Below are positions 16,856-24,191 of a stretch of 53,792 bases of DNA, one piece after another (the first letter of the stretch is position 1; the number at the start of each line of letters is the position of its first letter). Position numbers and translations under genes: made by a program. A model generated the notes under the pieces. It was not told the DNA's origin. It saw only the letters and a program-made list of their open reading frames with translations, and searched no databases. Source of the stretch: CAMCHP01 sp036835325 (lineage in GTDB: Bacteria > Bacteroidota > Bacteroidia > Flavobacteriales_D > Sanyastnellaceae); NCBI GenBank assembly GCA_036835325.1, contig DAITMF010000021.1, positions 1 through 53,792 of the forward strand, written 5' to 3'.

Positions 16856-19129
16856 TTAGTGACGAATCACCAAAGGTGAAGTGTATACTGAATCACTGCC
16901 TATAACGCGTACGGTGTAACGCCCGCTGCTAAACACAGAAGTATTGAGCACCATACGCGGTTGACCGTTGGTGATTTCTGAGAGAATAATCCGTCCGGAG
17001 CCATCAAACACCTGCAGTTCGAGCGATCCGGTAGGCAGTTCAAGAAGTGCACTGGCATTGGCAGGGTTCGGGTAAATGCGAAGAGCACGTTCAAGCTGTT
17101 CGTCAACGCCAACGGCATCGGTGCAGAAGGTAAACGACTGCTCGTCTTCAAACTCACCGCCGTTGCCCATTTCGATGCTGTTCCAGCTTACAATGCTCCA
17201 GCTTCCTTCGCCATACCCACAGCAGATGCCGTCACCGAAACTGTCTTCGATGGTAAAGGTGTAGCATCCATCGGCCAAGCAGAAGAGGGCGTTAACAAGG
17301 GTTCCGTCTTCATCATCTTGGTAAGGGCCTCCCGAGAAGAGTACCTGATTGCTGCCTTGGGGGGTGATGGTCCATGTTGTTTCGGTGCCGTAGTCATCGA
17401 GGATGAGGTTAAGCTCGAATTCGGTTGTGGGTCCTGTAACGGCGTTAAAGGTTGCAGAAACGCTGTTGTTGTTGCTGTTCTCGTCGGTTTGGCCGTTCGG
17501 GTTGCTCAACACCACTTGAAGGTTATTGGTGCCGTTGGCAACGTTCACTGCGGGCAGGTTCACTTGCGCCGATTGCCCCTGGTTCAAGCTGCCGGTCCAC
17601 GGTACGGTGGCAACCACTGAACCGTTCAATGAAAGGGTGATGGTTACCGAAGTGAGTGTAACAGTGCCATTGTTGATCACTGTTACCGATGGGTATGCGA
17701 GGTTTCCACAGATGGTGCCTGTAGCGTTGCCGATTCCGCCTACGGCTGCATCGTATTCAGCGGCTACGAAACCGTCAGGCCATCCGTTCAGTACAAGTGC
17801 CCCCGTGTTGTTTGGGTCAAGCCAGTCGCGCAAGCGGGTGCTTGCGCTGCTTCCGTTGGCCCAGCTCACACCGAAACGTCCGTACCAGTCGGCTTGTCCG
17901 TTGTTGTTCTGACCGGCACACGCGGCAAAGCCACCGTACAGCTGGCCAATAATGCGGTGGTTCTGGTCAAAAAGGGGTGAGCCTGATGAGCCGCCTTCGG
18001 TCACACCGTCTTCCCATTGGTTGATGTACCAACATGCGGCGCCGGCCACGTTTTGGTGGTAGGGTGCGTTGTCTTCGAAGCAGATTTTCTTGACGTCACC
18101 ACTCGGGTGGTGAATGCCAACGGCCGAGGTTACGGTGGTGGCGTCTGAGCGGTCCCAACCTGCGTATTGCGCGTTGAAGCTTGCAGGCGGTACATTGCTC
18201 AGTTCGAGCAGTGCAACGTCGCTGGCTCCATTGCTTGACCGCAATGTTGATCCTGAAATGCTTTGGTTGGTAGGCCCGGTGTTGCTGGTGCAGTTGGGGG
18301 CGTCGTGGTTAAAGTAGAAAACCCAGTTGTTTTGGCCACCCAAGCAGTGGTCTGCTGTCAAGAAGTAAGGTGTACCGTCTTGAGCAGTGTTGTTGATCAA
18401 CGCGCCTGAACAGGCAGCGAAGCCACCGCTCACAATTAGCGCAACTGAACGTTTCTCAACTTCCCAATCAGCGCCTTCCGGACAGTTTACGTTGATGTTG
18501 CAGGCTCCTGAGTTGCCGAATGGCCCACGGTCGGCATTTTCTTCTGAGCGTAGAATGCTCCTGTACCCGTGCACAATGGTACCAATGTTAAGCTCGGTTT
18601 GACCGGCAACAATGGCCGGCTCGTGCAGCTCAATTACGACTTTGTTGCCGTACGAGAGACCAACACCAAGCGACTCCCATTCTTTGTTGTTCTTGTGTGT
18701 GAATGCACCTCTGAACTGTGAGCGGTCGGCGTTCCAGATGTGCATCTCAGCGCCCTTCGGCAGTACATACCGGTCAAAAATAAAGCTGATGCTGGTCGCG
18801 TCAGGACAATCAACGCCCAGTTGCCACACGCGGTCGCCATTGCTGAGTTCAGTCCAAGTTCCTGCGTTAGAAGGTGACAGCGCTACTTCCCATTCCCAAC
18901 CGAAGCGGTAAGGGACATCTTTCATGGGGTCGGTCACGGCGTCTTGGGCTTCAATAAGCGCCATGTCGAGGGCTTCGGTTGTGTACCACTCTACATTCGA
19001 TGCGCGCGCAGGTGATTTGTCTTCCCACGCAAAGGGAGCGCCGCCGTATTCAATCTGCGCATCGGCGTTGAATCCGATGGCCAACAAAGCAACAAATGAC
19101 AAAAAGGTTCTTGGTTTCAAAAAGGGCAT
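16856..19129 (-). CDS. Secreted S1-family (lysyl-endopeptidase-like) protease with T9SS sorting domain
   Basis: 757 residues. Signal peptide about 1-24 (ending NADAQ) and a propeptide-like region to about 205. The trypsin-fold domain has H261 (FLTADHC), D304 (SDVALLEL) and S382 (GGSSGSPLF), the same motif style as lysyl endopeptidase/protease I, with several Cys suited to disulfides. A CARDB-like beta-sandwich follows (about 455-565: TVINNGTVTLTSVTITLSLNG). Next come a beta-rich segment with GDGICCGYGEG, and a type-A T9SS C-terminal domain from about 685 (LRIYPNPANASALLEL ... GRYTVRV). Exported through Sec then T9SS and probably surface-attached or released. Lys specificity is not proven. A lipoprotein gene lies 11 bases upstream. 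Confidence 0.9.
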   Translation of the reverse strand: MPFLKPRTFLSFVALLAIGFNADAQIEYGGAPFAWEDKSPARASNVEWYTTEALDMALIEAQDAVTDPMKDVPYRFGWEWEVALSPSNAGTWTELSNGDRVWQLGVDCPDATSISFIFDRYVLPKGAEMHIWNADRSQFRGAFTHKNNKEWESLGVGLSYGNKVVIELHEPAIVAGQTELNIGTIVHGYRSILRSEENADRGPFGNSGACNINVNCPEGADWEVEKRSVALIVSGGFAACSGALINNTAQDGTPYFLTADHCLGGQNNWVFYFNHDAPNCTSNTGPTNQSISGSTLRSSNGASDVALLELSNVPPASFNAQYAGWDRSDATTVTSAVGIHHPSGDVKKICFEDNAPYHQNVAGAACWYINQWEDGVTEGGSSGSPLFDQNHRIIGQLYGGFAACAGQNNNGQADWYGRFGVSWANGSSASTRLRDWLDPNNTGALVLNGWPDGFVAAEYDAAVGGIGNATGTICGNLAYPSVTVINNGTVTLTSVTITLSLNGSVVATVPWTGSLNQGQSAQVNLPAVNVANGTNNLQVVLSNPNGQTDENSNNNSVSATFNAVTGPTTEFELNLILDDYGTETTWTITPQGSNQVLFSGGPYQDDEDGTLVNALFCLADGCYTFTIEDSFGDGICCGYGEGSWSIVSWNSIEMGNGGEFEDEQSFTFCTDAVGVDEQLERALRIYPNPANASALLELPTGSLELQVFDGSGRIILSEITNGQPRMVLNTSVFSSGRYTVRVIGSDSVYTSPLVIRH

Positions 19130-19140
19130 TGCGATTTGGT

Positions 19141-19611
19141 TTATTGTGGATAGGAATAGGTTATACGTTCATCGGTTCCATGAAGCCGCAAAACGATGCT
19201 GCCTTTTTCACCAATGCGAATAGGGCTAAGGTCGTATGCCATGGTATCGGTGATCAAGGCGCGGCAATTGTCGCCGTTGGCATTGTGCTTCAGCACAATG
19301 TTCTGCTGTGGGGGCATGCTTTTCATGATCCGCGGATCAGCAAATAAATCGAATTGGTGGGTTTCGCAACCGCCACCGTACTGCACTACGATTGATAACA
19401 CGTTGCCATTCAGTGCTGTGCTCAGCACAGTGTAATTGTCGCCGGTTTCAAATTCTGCCATCTCCATGGTTTGAATGACAGGAACGGACGATTGCTGATT
19501 TTGTTCCACCGGCGCGTTCTTTTTTTCACCGCTTGTTTCGACTTGCGCCTGCTTGCTTTTGCAACCTGCAAAGAGTGCAACGGCCATACTGCATATCCAA
19601 AGCAACTTCAT
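19141..19611 (-). CDS. Small lipoprotein
   Basis: 156 residues from ATG 19611. Lipoprotein signal peptide with lipobox ALFAGC (Cys about residue 17), a low-complexity Lys/Gln/Glu linker, then a beta-rich domain (NYTVLSTALNGNVLSIVVQYGGGCETHQFDLF ... GEKGSIVLRL). The GGGCETHQF segment is shared, as far as I recall, with short Bacteroidota lipoproteins of unknown function. A TTG three codons earlier lies inside the -7 box and is rejected. Probably co-transcribed with the downstream protease, 11 bases away. Confidence 0.7.
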   Translation of the reverse strand: MKLLWICSMAVALFAGCKSKQAQVETSGEKKNAPVEQNQQSSVPVIQTMEMAEFETGDNYTVLSTALNGNVLSIVVQYGGGCETHQFDLFADPRIMKSMPPQQNIVLKHNANGDNCRALITDTMAYDLSPIRIGEKGSIVLRLHGTDERITYSYPQ

Positions 19612-19617
19612 GGTATT

Positions 19618-19625
19618 CAAATTTA
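19618..19625 (-). promoter_or_regulatory. -7 box for lipoprotein-protease operon
   Basis: Minus-strand TAAATTTG, exact TANNTTTG, ending 6 bases before ATG 19611; a TTG lies 23 bases upstream (19649-19651). The mRNA would be leaderless or nearly so. Confidence 0.5.
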
Positions 19626-19712
19626 CGATTCTCTGCCTTTTGTCTGGGCAACGGAATCAGGTTCGCTTGTAAACCTAAGCGAAACAAATACCGTGCTAAA
19701 ATGATCCAATGC

Positions 19713-21740
19713 TTAGTTGTCAACGCTTCGTTGTGCCTGAAGTTTTTGCAAAGCAAAGAGTTCGTCGCGCAATCGAGCGGCCTCCATGAAATCCATGTCT
19801 TTGGCGGCTTTCTCCATGCGTTTGCGCGTTTGGTCGATTAGCTTGCCCAATTTTTCGACGTTCATGTACTTCACTACCGGGTCGGCGGCAATGTTGGCGG
19901 TGGCCTCTACCGCTTGCTCTTCGGTGGCTTCCAAAATACCGGTTTGTGCCCTCAACTTTCGCTTCTTCTTGTTGATTTGCTCGGGCGTAATGCCATGTTC
20001 GAGGTTGTAAACTACCTGCCTTTCGCGTCGACGCAGGGTTTCGTCAATCGTTTGCTGCATTGAATCGGTGATGCTGTCGGCGTACATGATGACCCTGCCA
20101 CTGACGTTTCGCGCTGCGCGTCCTGCCGTTTGCGTCAACGAACGGTTACTGCGCAAAAAACCTTCTTTGTCAGCATCCATAATGGCCACCAACGCCACTT
20201 CGGGAATGTCCAGTCCTTCCCTAAGCAAGTTCACGCCAACCAGCACATCAATGTTGCCTTCACGCAACTGCTCAATAATCTCGATGCGTTCGAGCGTTTT
20301 TACTTCGCTGTGGATGTAGGCCGCTGGAATCTTAAGTTTATCAAGGTAACGCGACAGCTCCTCGGCCATTCGCTTGGTCAGGGTGGTCACCAAGATGCGA
20401 TCACCTTGCGCAATCGTTAAGCGAATTTCTTCGAGCAGGTCATCAACTTGGTTGGTACACGGCCTCACCTCAATTGGCGGGTCAAGTAGGCCCGTCGGCC
20501 GCACCAATTGCTCAACCACAACGCCCTCAGAGCGCTCCAACTCAAAGTCGGCCGGCGTGGCACTCACAAAAATGACCTGGTTCAGCATGCCGTCGAACTC
20601 GTCGAATTTCAGCGGACGGTTGTCCAACGCCGAGGGCAAACGAAATCCATACTCCACGAGGTTGACCTTTCGCGAGCGGTCGCCTCCGAACATGGCCCCG
20701 ATTTGCGGAACGGTCACGTGGCTCTCATCCACCATCAAAAGAAAATCTTTGGAGAAGTAGTCGACCAAACAGAACGGACGTTCACCCGGCTGCCTGCGGT
20801 CCATGTAACGGCTGTAATTCTCAATGCCCGGACAGAAGCCAATTTCCTTCATCATTTCAAGGTCGTACAGCGTGCGCTCTTCTAGGCGTTTGGCTTCCAA
20901 AAAGCGCTTTTGCTCTTTGAAAAAATCGACCTGCTTAACAAGATCTTGCTGGATTTCCCAAATGGCATCGTTCAGCGTGTCGCGTCCGGTAACGAAGAGG
21001 TTGGCGGGGTATATGTTGACCTCCTCCAAAACGTAAAGCCGTTCTCCCGTCTCCGGGTCGATGGTTTCAAGCGACTCAATCTCATCCCCCCAAAAAGAAA
21101 CGCGCAGCGCAAAATCGGCATACGCAAGAAAAATATCAACCGTATCGCCTTGCACGCGAAAGTTGCCCCGCTTGAATTCGGCGCGGGTGCGTGAGTAGAG
21201 GCTCTCGACGAGGCGGTGCAGAAATTTGTTGCGGCCGATTTTCTCACCAACACGAATGGGAATCACGCTTTTGTGAAACTCAACGGGGTTGCCGATGCCG
21301 TAAATGCACGAGATTGAAGCGACCACGATCACGTCGCGTCGACCGCTCAAAAGCGCACTCGTGGCACTGAGGCGAAGCTTCTCGATTTCTTCGTTGATGC
21401 TGAGGTCTTTCTCGATGTAAGTGTTGCTTGAGGGTAAGTAGGCCTCGGGCTGGTAGTAGTCGTAGTAAGAAACGAAGTACTCGACCAAGTTGTTCGGGAA
21501 GAACTCTTTGAACTCTGAATACAGCTGAGCTGCAAGTGTTTTGTTGTGCGACAGAATCAGCGTCGGCCGCTGCATTTGTGCGATAACGTTGGCCATGGTG
21601 AAGGTTTTTCCTGAACCCGTAACCCCTAGCAGGGTTTGAAAGGGCTGCCCTTCGCGAATGCCCGAAACGAGCTGCTCAATGGCCCGCGGCTGGTCGCCTG
21701 ACGGACTAAATTCCGATACCAATTCAAACGCATGTGCCAT
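19713..21740 (-). CDS. uvrB: UvrABC system protein B
   Basis: Damage-verification helicase of nucleotide excision repair; takes over from UvrA and recruits UvrC. 675 residues. Walker A GVTGSGKT at 39-46, the beta-hairpin region YYDYYQPEAYLPSSNTYIEKD, DESH-like box (MVDESHVTVPQ), helicase motif VGVNLLREGLDIPEV, QTAGRAARN, and a C-terminal UVR motif (KAAKDMDFMEAARLRDELFALQ) for UvrC contact. ATG 21740 is the family start; the extra 15 codons upstream are an inverted repeat plus a -7 box. Upstream trpB2 is on the same strand but separated by the palindrome. Confidence 0.97.
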   Translation of the reverse strand: MAHAFELVSEFSPSGDQPRAIEQLVSGIREGQPFQTLLGVTGSGKTFTMANVIAQMQRPTLILSHNKTLAAQLYSEFKEFFPNNLVEYFVSYYDYYQPEAYLPSSNTYIEKDLSINEEIEKLRLSATSALLSGRRDVIVVASISCIYGIGNPVEFHKSVIPIRVGEKIGRNKFLHRLVESLYSRTRAEFKRGNFRVQGDTVDIFLAYADFALRVSFWGDEIESLETIDPETGERLYVLEEVNIYPANLFVTGRDTLNDAIWEIQQDLVKQVDFFKEQKRFLEAKRLEERTLYDLEMMKEIGFCPGIENYSRYMDRRQPGERPFCLVDYFSKDFLLMVDESHVTVPQIGAMFGGDRSRKVNLVEYGFRLPSALDNRPLKFDEFDGMLNQVIFVSATPADFELERSEGVVVEQLVRPTGLLDPPIEVRPCTNQVDDLLEEIRLTIAQGDRILVTTLTKRMAEELSRYLDKLKIPAAYIHSEVKTLERIEIIEQLREGNIDVLVGVNLLREGLDIPEVALVAIMDADKEGFLRSNRSLTQTAGRAARNVSGRVIMYADSITDSMQQTIDETLRRRERQVVYNLEHGITPEQINKKKRKLRAQTGILEATEEQAVEATANIAADPVVKYMNVEKLGKLIDQTRKRMEKAAKDMDFMEAARLRDELFALQKLQAQRSVDN

Positions 21741-21745
21741 ACCTG

Positions 21746-21753
21746 CAAAGATA
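21746..21753 (-). promoter_or_regulatory. -7 box for uvrB
   Basis: Minus-strand TATCTTTG, exact TANNTTTG, ending 5 bases before the uvrB ATG and directly abutting the palindrome at 21754-21787. Transcript start would coincide with the start codon. Confidence 0.55.
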
Positions 21754-21787
21754 GAATGTTGAACCCCGATGACGGGGTTCAACATTC
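21754..21787. promoter_or_regulatory. Perfect 15-bp inverted repeat between trpB2 and uvrB (operator and/or terminator)
   Basis: Arms 21754-21768 and 21773-21787 are perfectly complementary with a 4-base loop. It could end trpB2 transcripts (stop at 21806), but it has no U run. As DNA it contains GAAC-N12-GTTC and covers the -13 to -46 region of the uvrB promoter, a typical repressor position. See the recA dyad. Confidence 0.65.
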
Positions 21788-21805
21788 GATTCTGTGCAAA
21801 ACTGT

Positions 21806-23158
21806 TCAGGGCTGCATGGCCAACACCTTATCGATCGAGCGCTGCAAGGTGGCATCGTCGAGCCGATGGTCGGTCAAGCGGCCGTTGAGGTAATCGTCGT
21901 AGGCTCCCATGTCGAAGTGGCCGTGGCCGCAGAGGTTGAATAGAATGGTGCGTTCTTCGCCGCTTTCTTTGGCTTCTTTCGCTTCGCGGATGACTTGCGC
22001 AATGGCATGTGCGGCCTCAGGGGCAGCTACGATGCCTTCGGTGCGGGCAAAGAGCAAACCGGCCTCGAAGCACTCCAATTGCTGAATGGACACTGCTTCA
22101 ATCAAACCATCTTTAAGCAATTGGCTGCAGAGGGCTGAAGCGCCGTGGTAGCGCAAACCGCCGGCGTGGAGACCGGGAGGGATGAAGTCGTGGCCGAGCG
22201 TGTACATCGGTATCAGTGGCGTGTATCCCGCAATGTCACCAAAGTCGTAGGCGAAAACACCTCGGGTGAGTTTCGGACAACTCGCGGGCTCAACGGCGAT
22301 GCAACGCGGTCCCTTCTTTCCTTCAAGCGTGTGCTTCAAGAACGGAAAGGCAATACCGGCGAAGTTTGAACCACCTCCGAGTGGTGCAATGACCACGTCA
22401 GGATAAGCGTCAACCATGGCGAGTTGCTTTTCGGCCTCCTGACCAATAATGGTTTGGTGCATGAGCACGTGGTTGAGCACCGAACCGAGGGCGTACTTGG
22501 TGTCGTCATTCTGCGCGGCCACTTCAACCGCTTCCGAGATGGCCACGCCCAACGAGCCGATGCTATTTGGGTCATCTGCGAGGACGTTCCTACCGGCTTG
22601 CGTGAGGTTTGACGGACTGGCATGCACCTTCGCACCGAAGGTTTCCATGATGAACTTGCGGTACGGCTTTTGGATGTAGCTGCCTTTGACCATGTACACT
22701 TCGCATTCAATACCGAATTGCGCGCAAGCAAACGACAGCGCGGTGCCCCATTGGCCGGCTCCCGTTTCGGTGGTAATCCGTTTTACGCCTTGCTTGGCGT
22801 TGTAGTAGGCCTGCGGAATGGCCGTGTTGGGTTTGTGCGAGCCTGAGGGTGAACCGCCCTCGTACTTAAAGAAGATTTTGGCGGGGGTTCCGAGGGCTTT
22901 TTCCAAGCGCTCCGCGCGGATGAGCGGCGATGGGCGGTAAATGCGGTACACCCGCTGAACCTCCTCAGGGATTTCAACATAGCGTTCAGGGGTGACTTCC
23001 TGAAGGATGAGGTCGATGGGGAATAGCGGACTCAGGTCATCCGGTCCAACCGGTTGCTTTGTGCCCGGATGCAAAGGAGGAAGTGGCTTATTGGCCATGT
23101 CGGCCACAATGTTGTAGTAGTGCGTTGGAGCATCCTGCTCCGGCAAGTAAATTTTCAT
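21806..23158 (-). CDS. trpB2: TrpB2-type tryptophan synthase beta chain
   Basis: PLP enzyme condensing indole (or indole donor) with serine to tryptophan. 450 residues, longer than classical TrpB1 and with the TrpB2 N-terminal extension. PLP lysine is K109 in GSHKPNTA; the ETGAGQWG motif carries Trp where TrpB1 has His, a TrpB2 hallmark; the phosphate-binding loop is PLGGGSNFAG; the C-terminal segment is LFNLCGHGHFDM. No trpA or other trp gene is adjacent, consistent with stand-alone TrpB2 acting on free indole. ATG 23158 follows a GGAG at 23161-23164. A Trp-rich leader ORF and hairpins lie upstream (23231-23373), suggesting attenuation. Confidence 0.92.
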   Translation of the reverse strand: MKIYLPEQDAPTHYYNIVADMANKPLPPLHPGTKQPVGPDDLSPLFPIDLILQEVTPERYVEIPEEVQRVYRIYRPSPLIRAERLEKALGTPAKIFFKYEGGSPSGSHKPNTAIPQAYYNAKQGVKRITTETGAGQWGTALSFACAQFGIECEVYMVKGSYIQKPYRKFIMETFGAKVHASPSNLTQAGRNVLADDPNSIGSLGVAISEAVEVAAQNDDTKYALGSVLNHVLMHQTIIGQEAEKQLAMVDAYPDVVIAPLGGGSNFAGIAFPFLKHTLEGKKGPRCIAVEPASCPKLTRGVFAYDFGDIAGYTPLIPMYTLGHDFIPPGLHAGGLRYHGASALCSQLLKDGLIEAVSIQQLECFEAGLLFARTEGIVAAPEAAHAIAQVIREAKEAKESGEERTILFNLCGHGHFDMGAYDDYLNGRLTDHRLDDATLQRSIDKVLAMQP

Positions 23159-23230
23159 AACTCCGAGTATTGATTGATTTCGTTGATTCGAATGGGCAAT
23201 CGGAGCTGAAAAGGGAGGTGTTTAAAACAC

Positions 23231-23265
23231 CAAGGGGCTTACCGATTGCACCGGCAAGCCCCTTG
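23231..23265 (-). terminator. Attenuator hairpin (terminator form) in trpB2 leader
   Basis: In RNA the 5' arm (23265-23252) and 3' arm (23244-23231) form a 14-bp stem (ten bp CAAGGGGCUU/AAGCCCCUUG, one G-U, three CCG/CGG) with a 7-base loop. It is followed by GUGUUUUAAAC, a weak U tract. It sits 73 bases before the trpB2 ATG and 18 bases after the leader stop. Confidence 0.7.
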
Positions 23266-23319
23266 ATGTGGATGATTGGCGACTCAGGGTCGCCAACGCA
23301 CACAGCGCGACGTGCCGGT
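23250..23319 (-). promoter_or_regulatory. Antiterminator pairing of trpB2 leader
   Basis: RNA ACCGGCA (23319-23313), three codons past the Trp codons, is perfectly complementary to UGCCGGU (23256-23250) in the 5' arm of the terminator hairpin, plus a flanking U-G pair. The two structures exclude each other. In between, an 8-bp hairpin (23276-23283 with 23289-23296) encloses the leader stop codon. Confidence 0.6.
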
Positions 23320-23373
23320 AGAACACCACCACCAACGTCCGTTCAAAATTGCTGTGACTTGCGTCATTTCCAT
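23284..23373 (-). CDS. trpL: Trp leader peptide (29 aa, WWW)
   Basis: Short ORF ATG 23373 to TGA 23284-23286. Codons 14-16 are three consecutive UGG (23334-23326) and codon 27 is a fourth, so 4 of 29 residues are Trp; an internal ATG is codon 3 (23367). A ribosome waiting with the first UGG in its A site would have its leading edge near 23322, just short of the antiterminator arm at 23319. When tryptophan is plentiful the ribosome would run to the stop codon and cover that arm. This is the layout of amino-acid attenuators. The frame is open further upstream, but the candidate promoter lies there. Confidence 0.75.
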   Translation of the reverse strand: MEMTQVTAILNGRWWWCSTGTSRCVRWRP

Positions 23374-23377
23374 GCCC

Positions 23378-23408
23378 CAAAGGAACAAATCAATTCGAGA
23401 GTTGCCAA
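23378..23408 (-). promoter_or_regulatory. Candidate promoter of trp leader-trpB2
   Basis: Minus-strand TTG (23408-23406), a 20-base spacer, TTCCTTTG (23385-23378; one mismatch to TANNTTTG). It ends 4 bases before the leader ATG. Confidence 0.45.
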
Positions 23409-23517
23409 GCAGAGTGTCAACTTTTTCGATGGAAAGTTGAATTCTTGTCCGACTTATGTTACGGTATAAAATGTGTTTCTTAAATTCGCCAATAGCATTA
23501 CCAAATAGAAAACTACC

Positions 23518-24102
23518 ATGCAAGTTGCCGAACGCGCCGTCGCTGTTGTTGCCGTTGTTGCGATTATTATGAATCTCTCGTTGATACCTTTGACAAGTCT
23601 TTTCGTCGTTTTGGGCATAGGTTCACTGGCGTCGTTGTACATGTACCTGAGTGTGGTGCTGTTGAACGGTATCGATATGACGCAATTGCTGAAAGCTGAG
23701 GCTTGGAAAGGAATCGGTAGGTGGCGCATTGCGCTTTCTCTCGCCTCCGGAGTAGGCATGGCTGTTGCCTTGGTAGGTGTACTGTTTCGGTTTTTCGCAT
23801 GGCCATGGTCTGAAGCTTTCTTAAAGCTGGGTTTATGGATACTGGTTGCTGCAGGCGTGCTCGGATTGGTTTTCATTCGCAAAGAAGGCACCGCATGGTT
23901 CAAGCAGTACTTTCTGCGGGCATCAGCGGTTGCCGTTGCTGCAATCATCATGCTGTTCACACCGGCCTTGATGTGGTTTGAAATCCGCCACCGCGACCAG
24001 CCCGGTTACGTTGAGGCCTTCCGAAATGCCCATGAAAATCCTGACAATGAAGCCAACCAAGCTGCGTTGGAACGCGAGAAAAGGCGTTTGATGGAGAAGT
24101 GA
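23518..24102 (+). CDS. Four-helix membrane protein of unknown function
   Basis: 194 residues with four predicted transmembrane helices (about 7-24, 29-50, 75-92 and 100-120, with a fifth hydrophobic stretch RASAVAVAAIIMLFTPALMW), and a charged C-terminal tail (NQAALEREKRRLMEK). No enzyme motif is visible and I do not recognise the family. ATG 23518 is the first in the frame. Divergent from the trpB2 leader, with 144 bases between. Confidence 0.6.
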   Translation: MQVAERAVAVVAVVAIIMNLSLIPLTSLFVVLGIGSLASLYMYLSVVLLNGIDMTQLLKAEAWKGIGRWRIALSLASGVGMAVALVGVLFRFFAWPWSEAFLKLGLWILVAAGVLGLVFIRKEGTAWFKQYFLRASAVAVAAIIMLFTPALMWFEIRHRDQPGYVEAFRNAHENPDNEANQAALEREKRRLMEK

Positions 24103-24191
24103 AGTTTCCCAAATTCGCAATGAATAATTTTTTGTGAACGGGCAACACTTTTGCACGAAGAAGCCGTCCTTTGCGTGCAAGGTCAGTATTC

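Noticed and set aside
23374..23523. 79-codon version of the trp leader ORF, starting at 23523
   Set aside because: Its first 50 codons contain the candidate promoter and overlap the divergent gene start; only the last 29 codons have the attenuator features.
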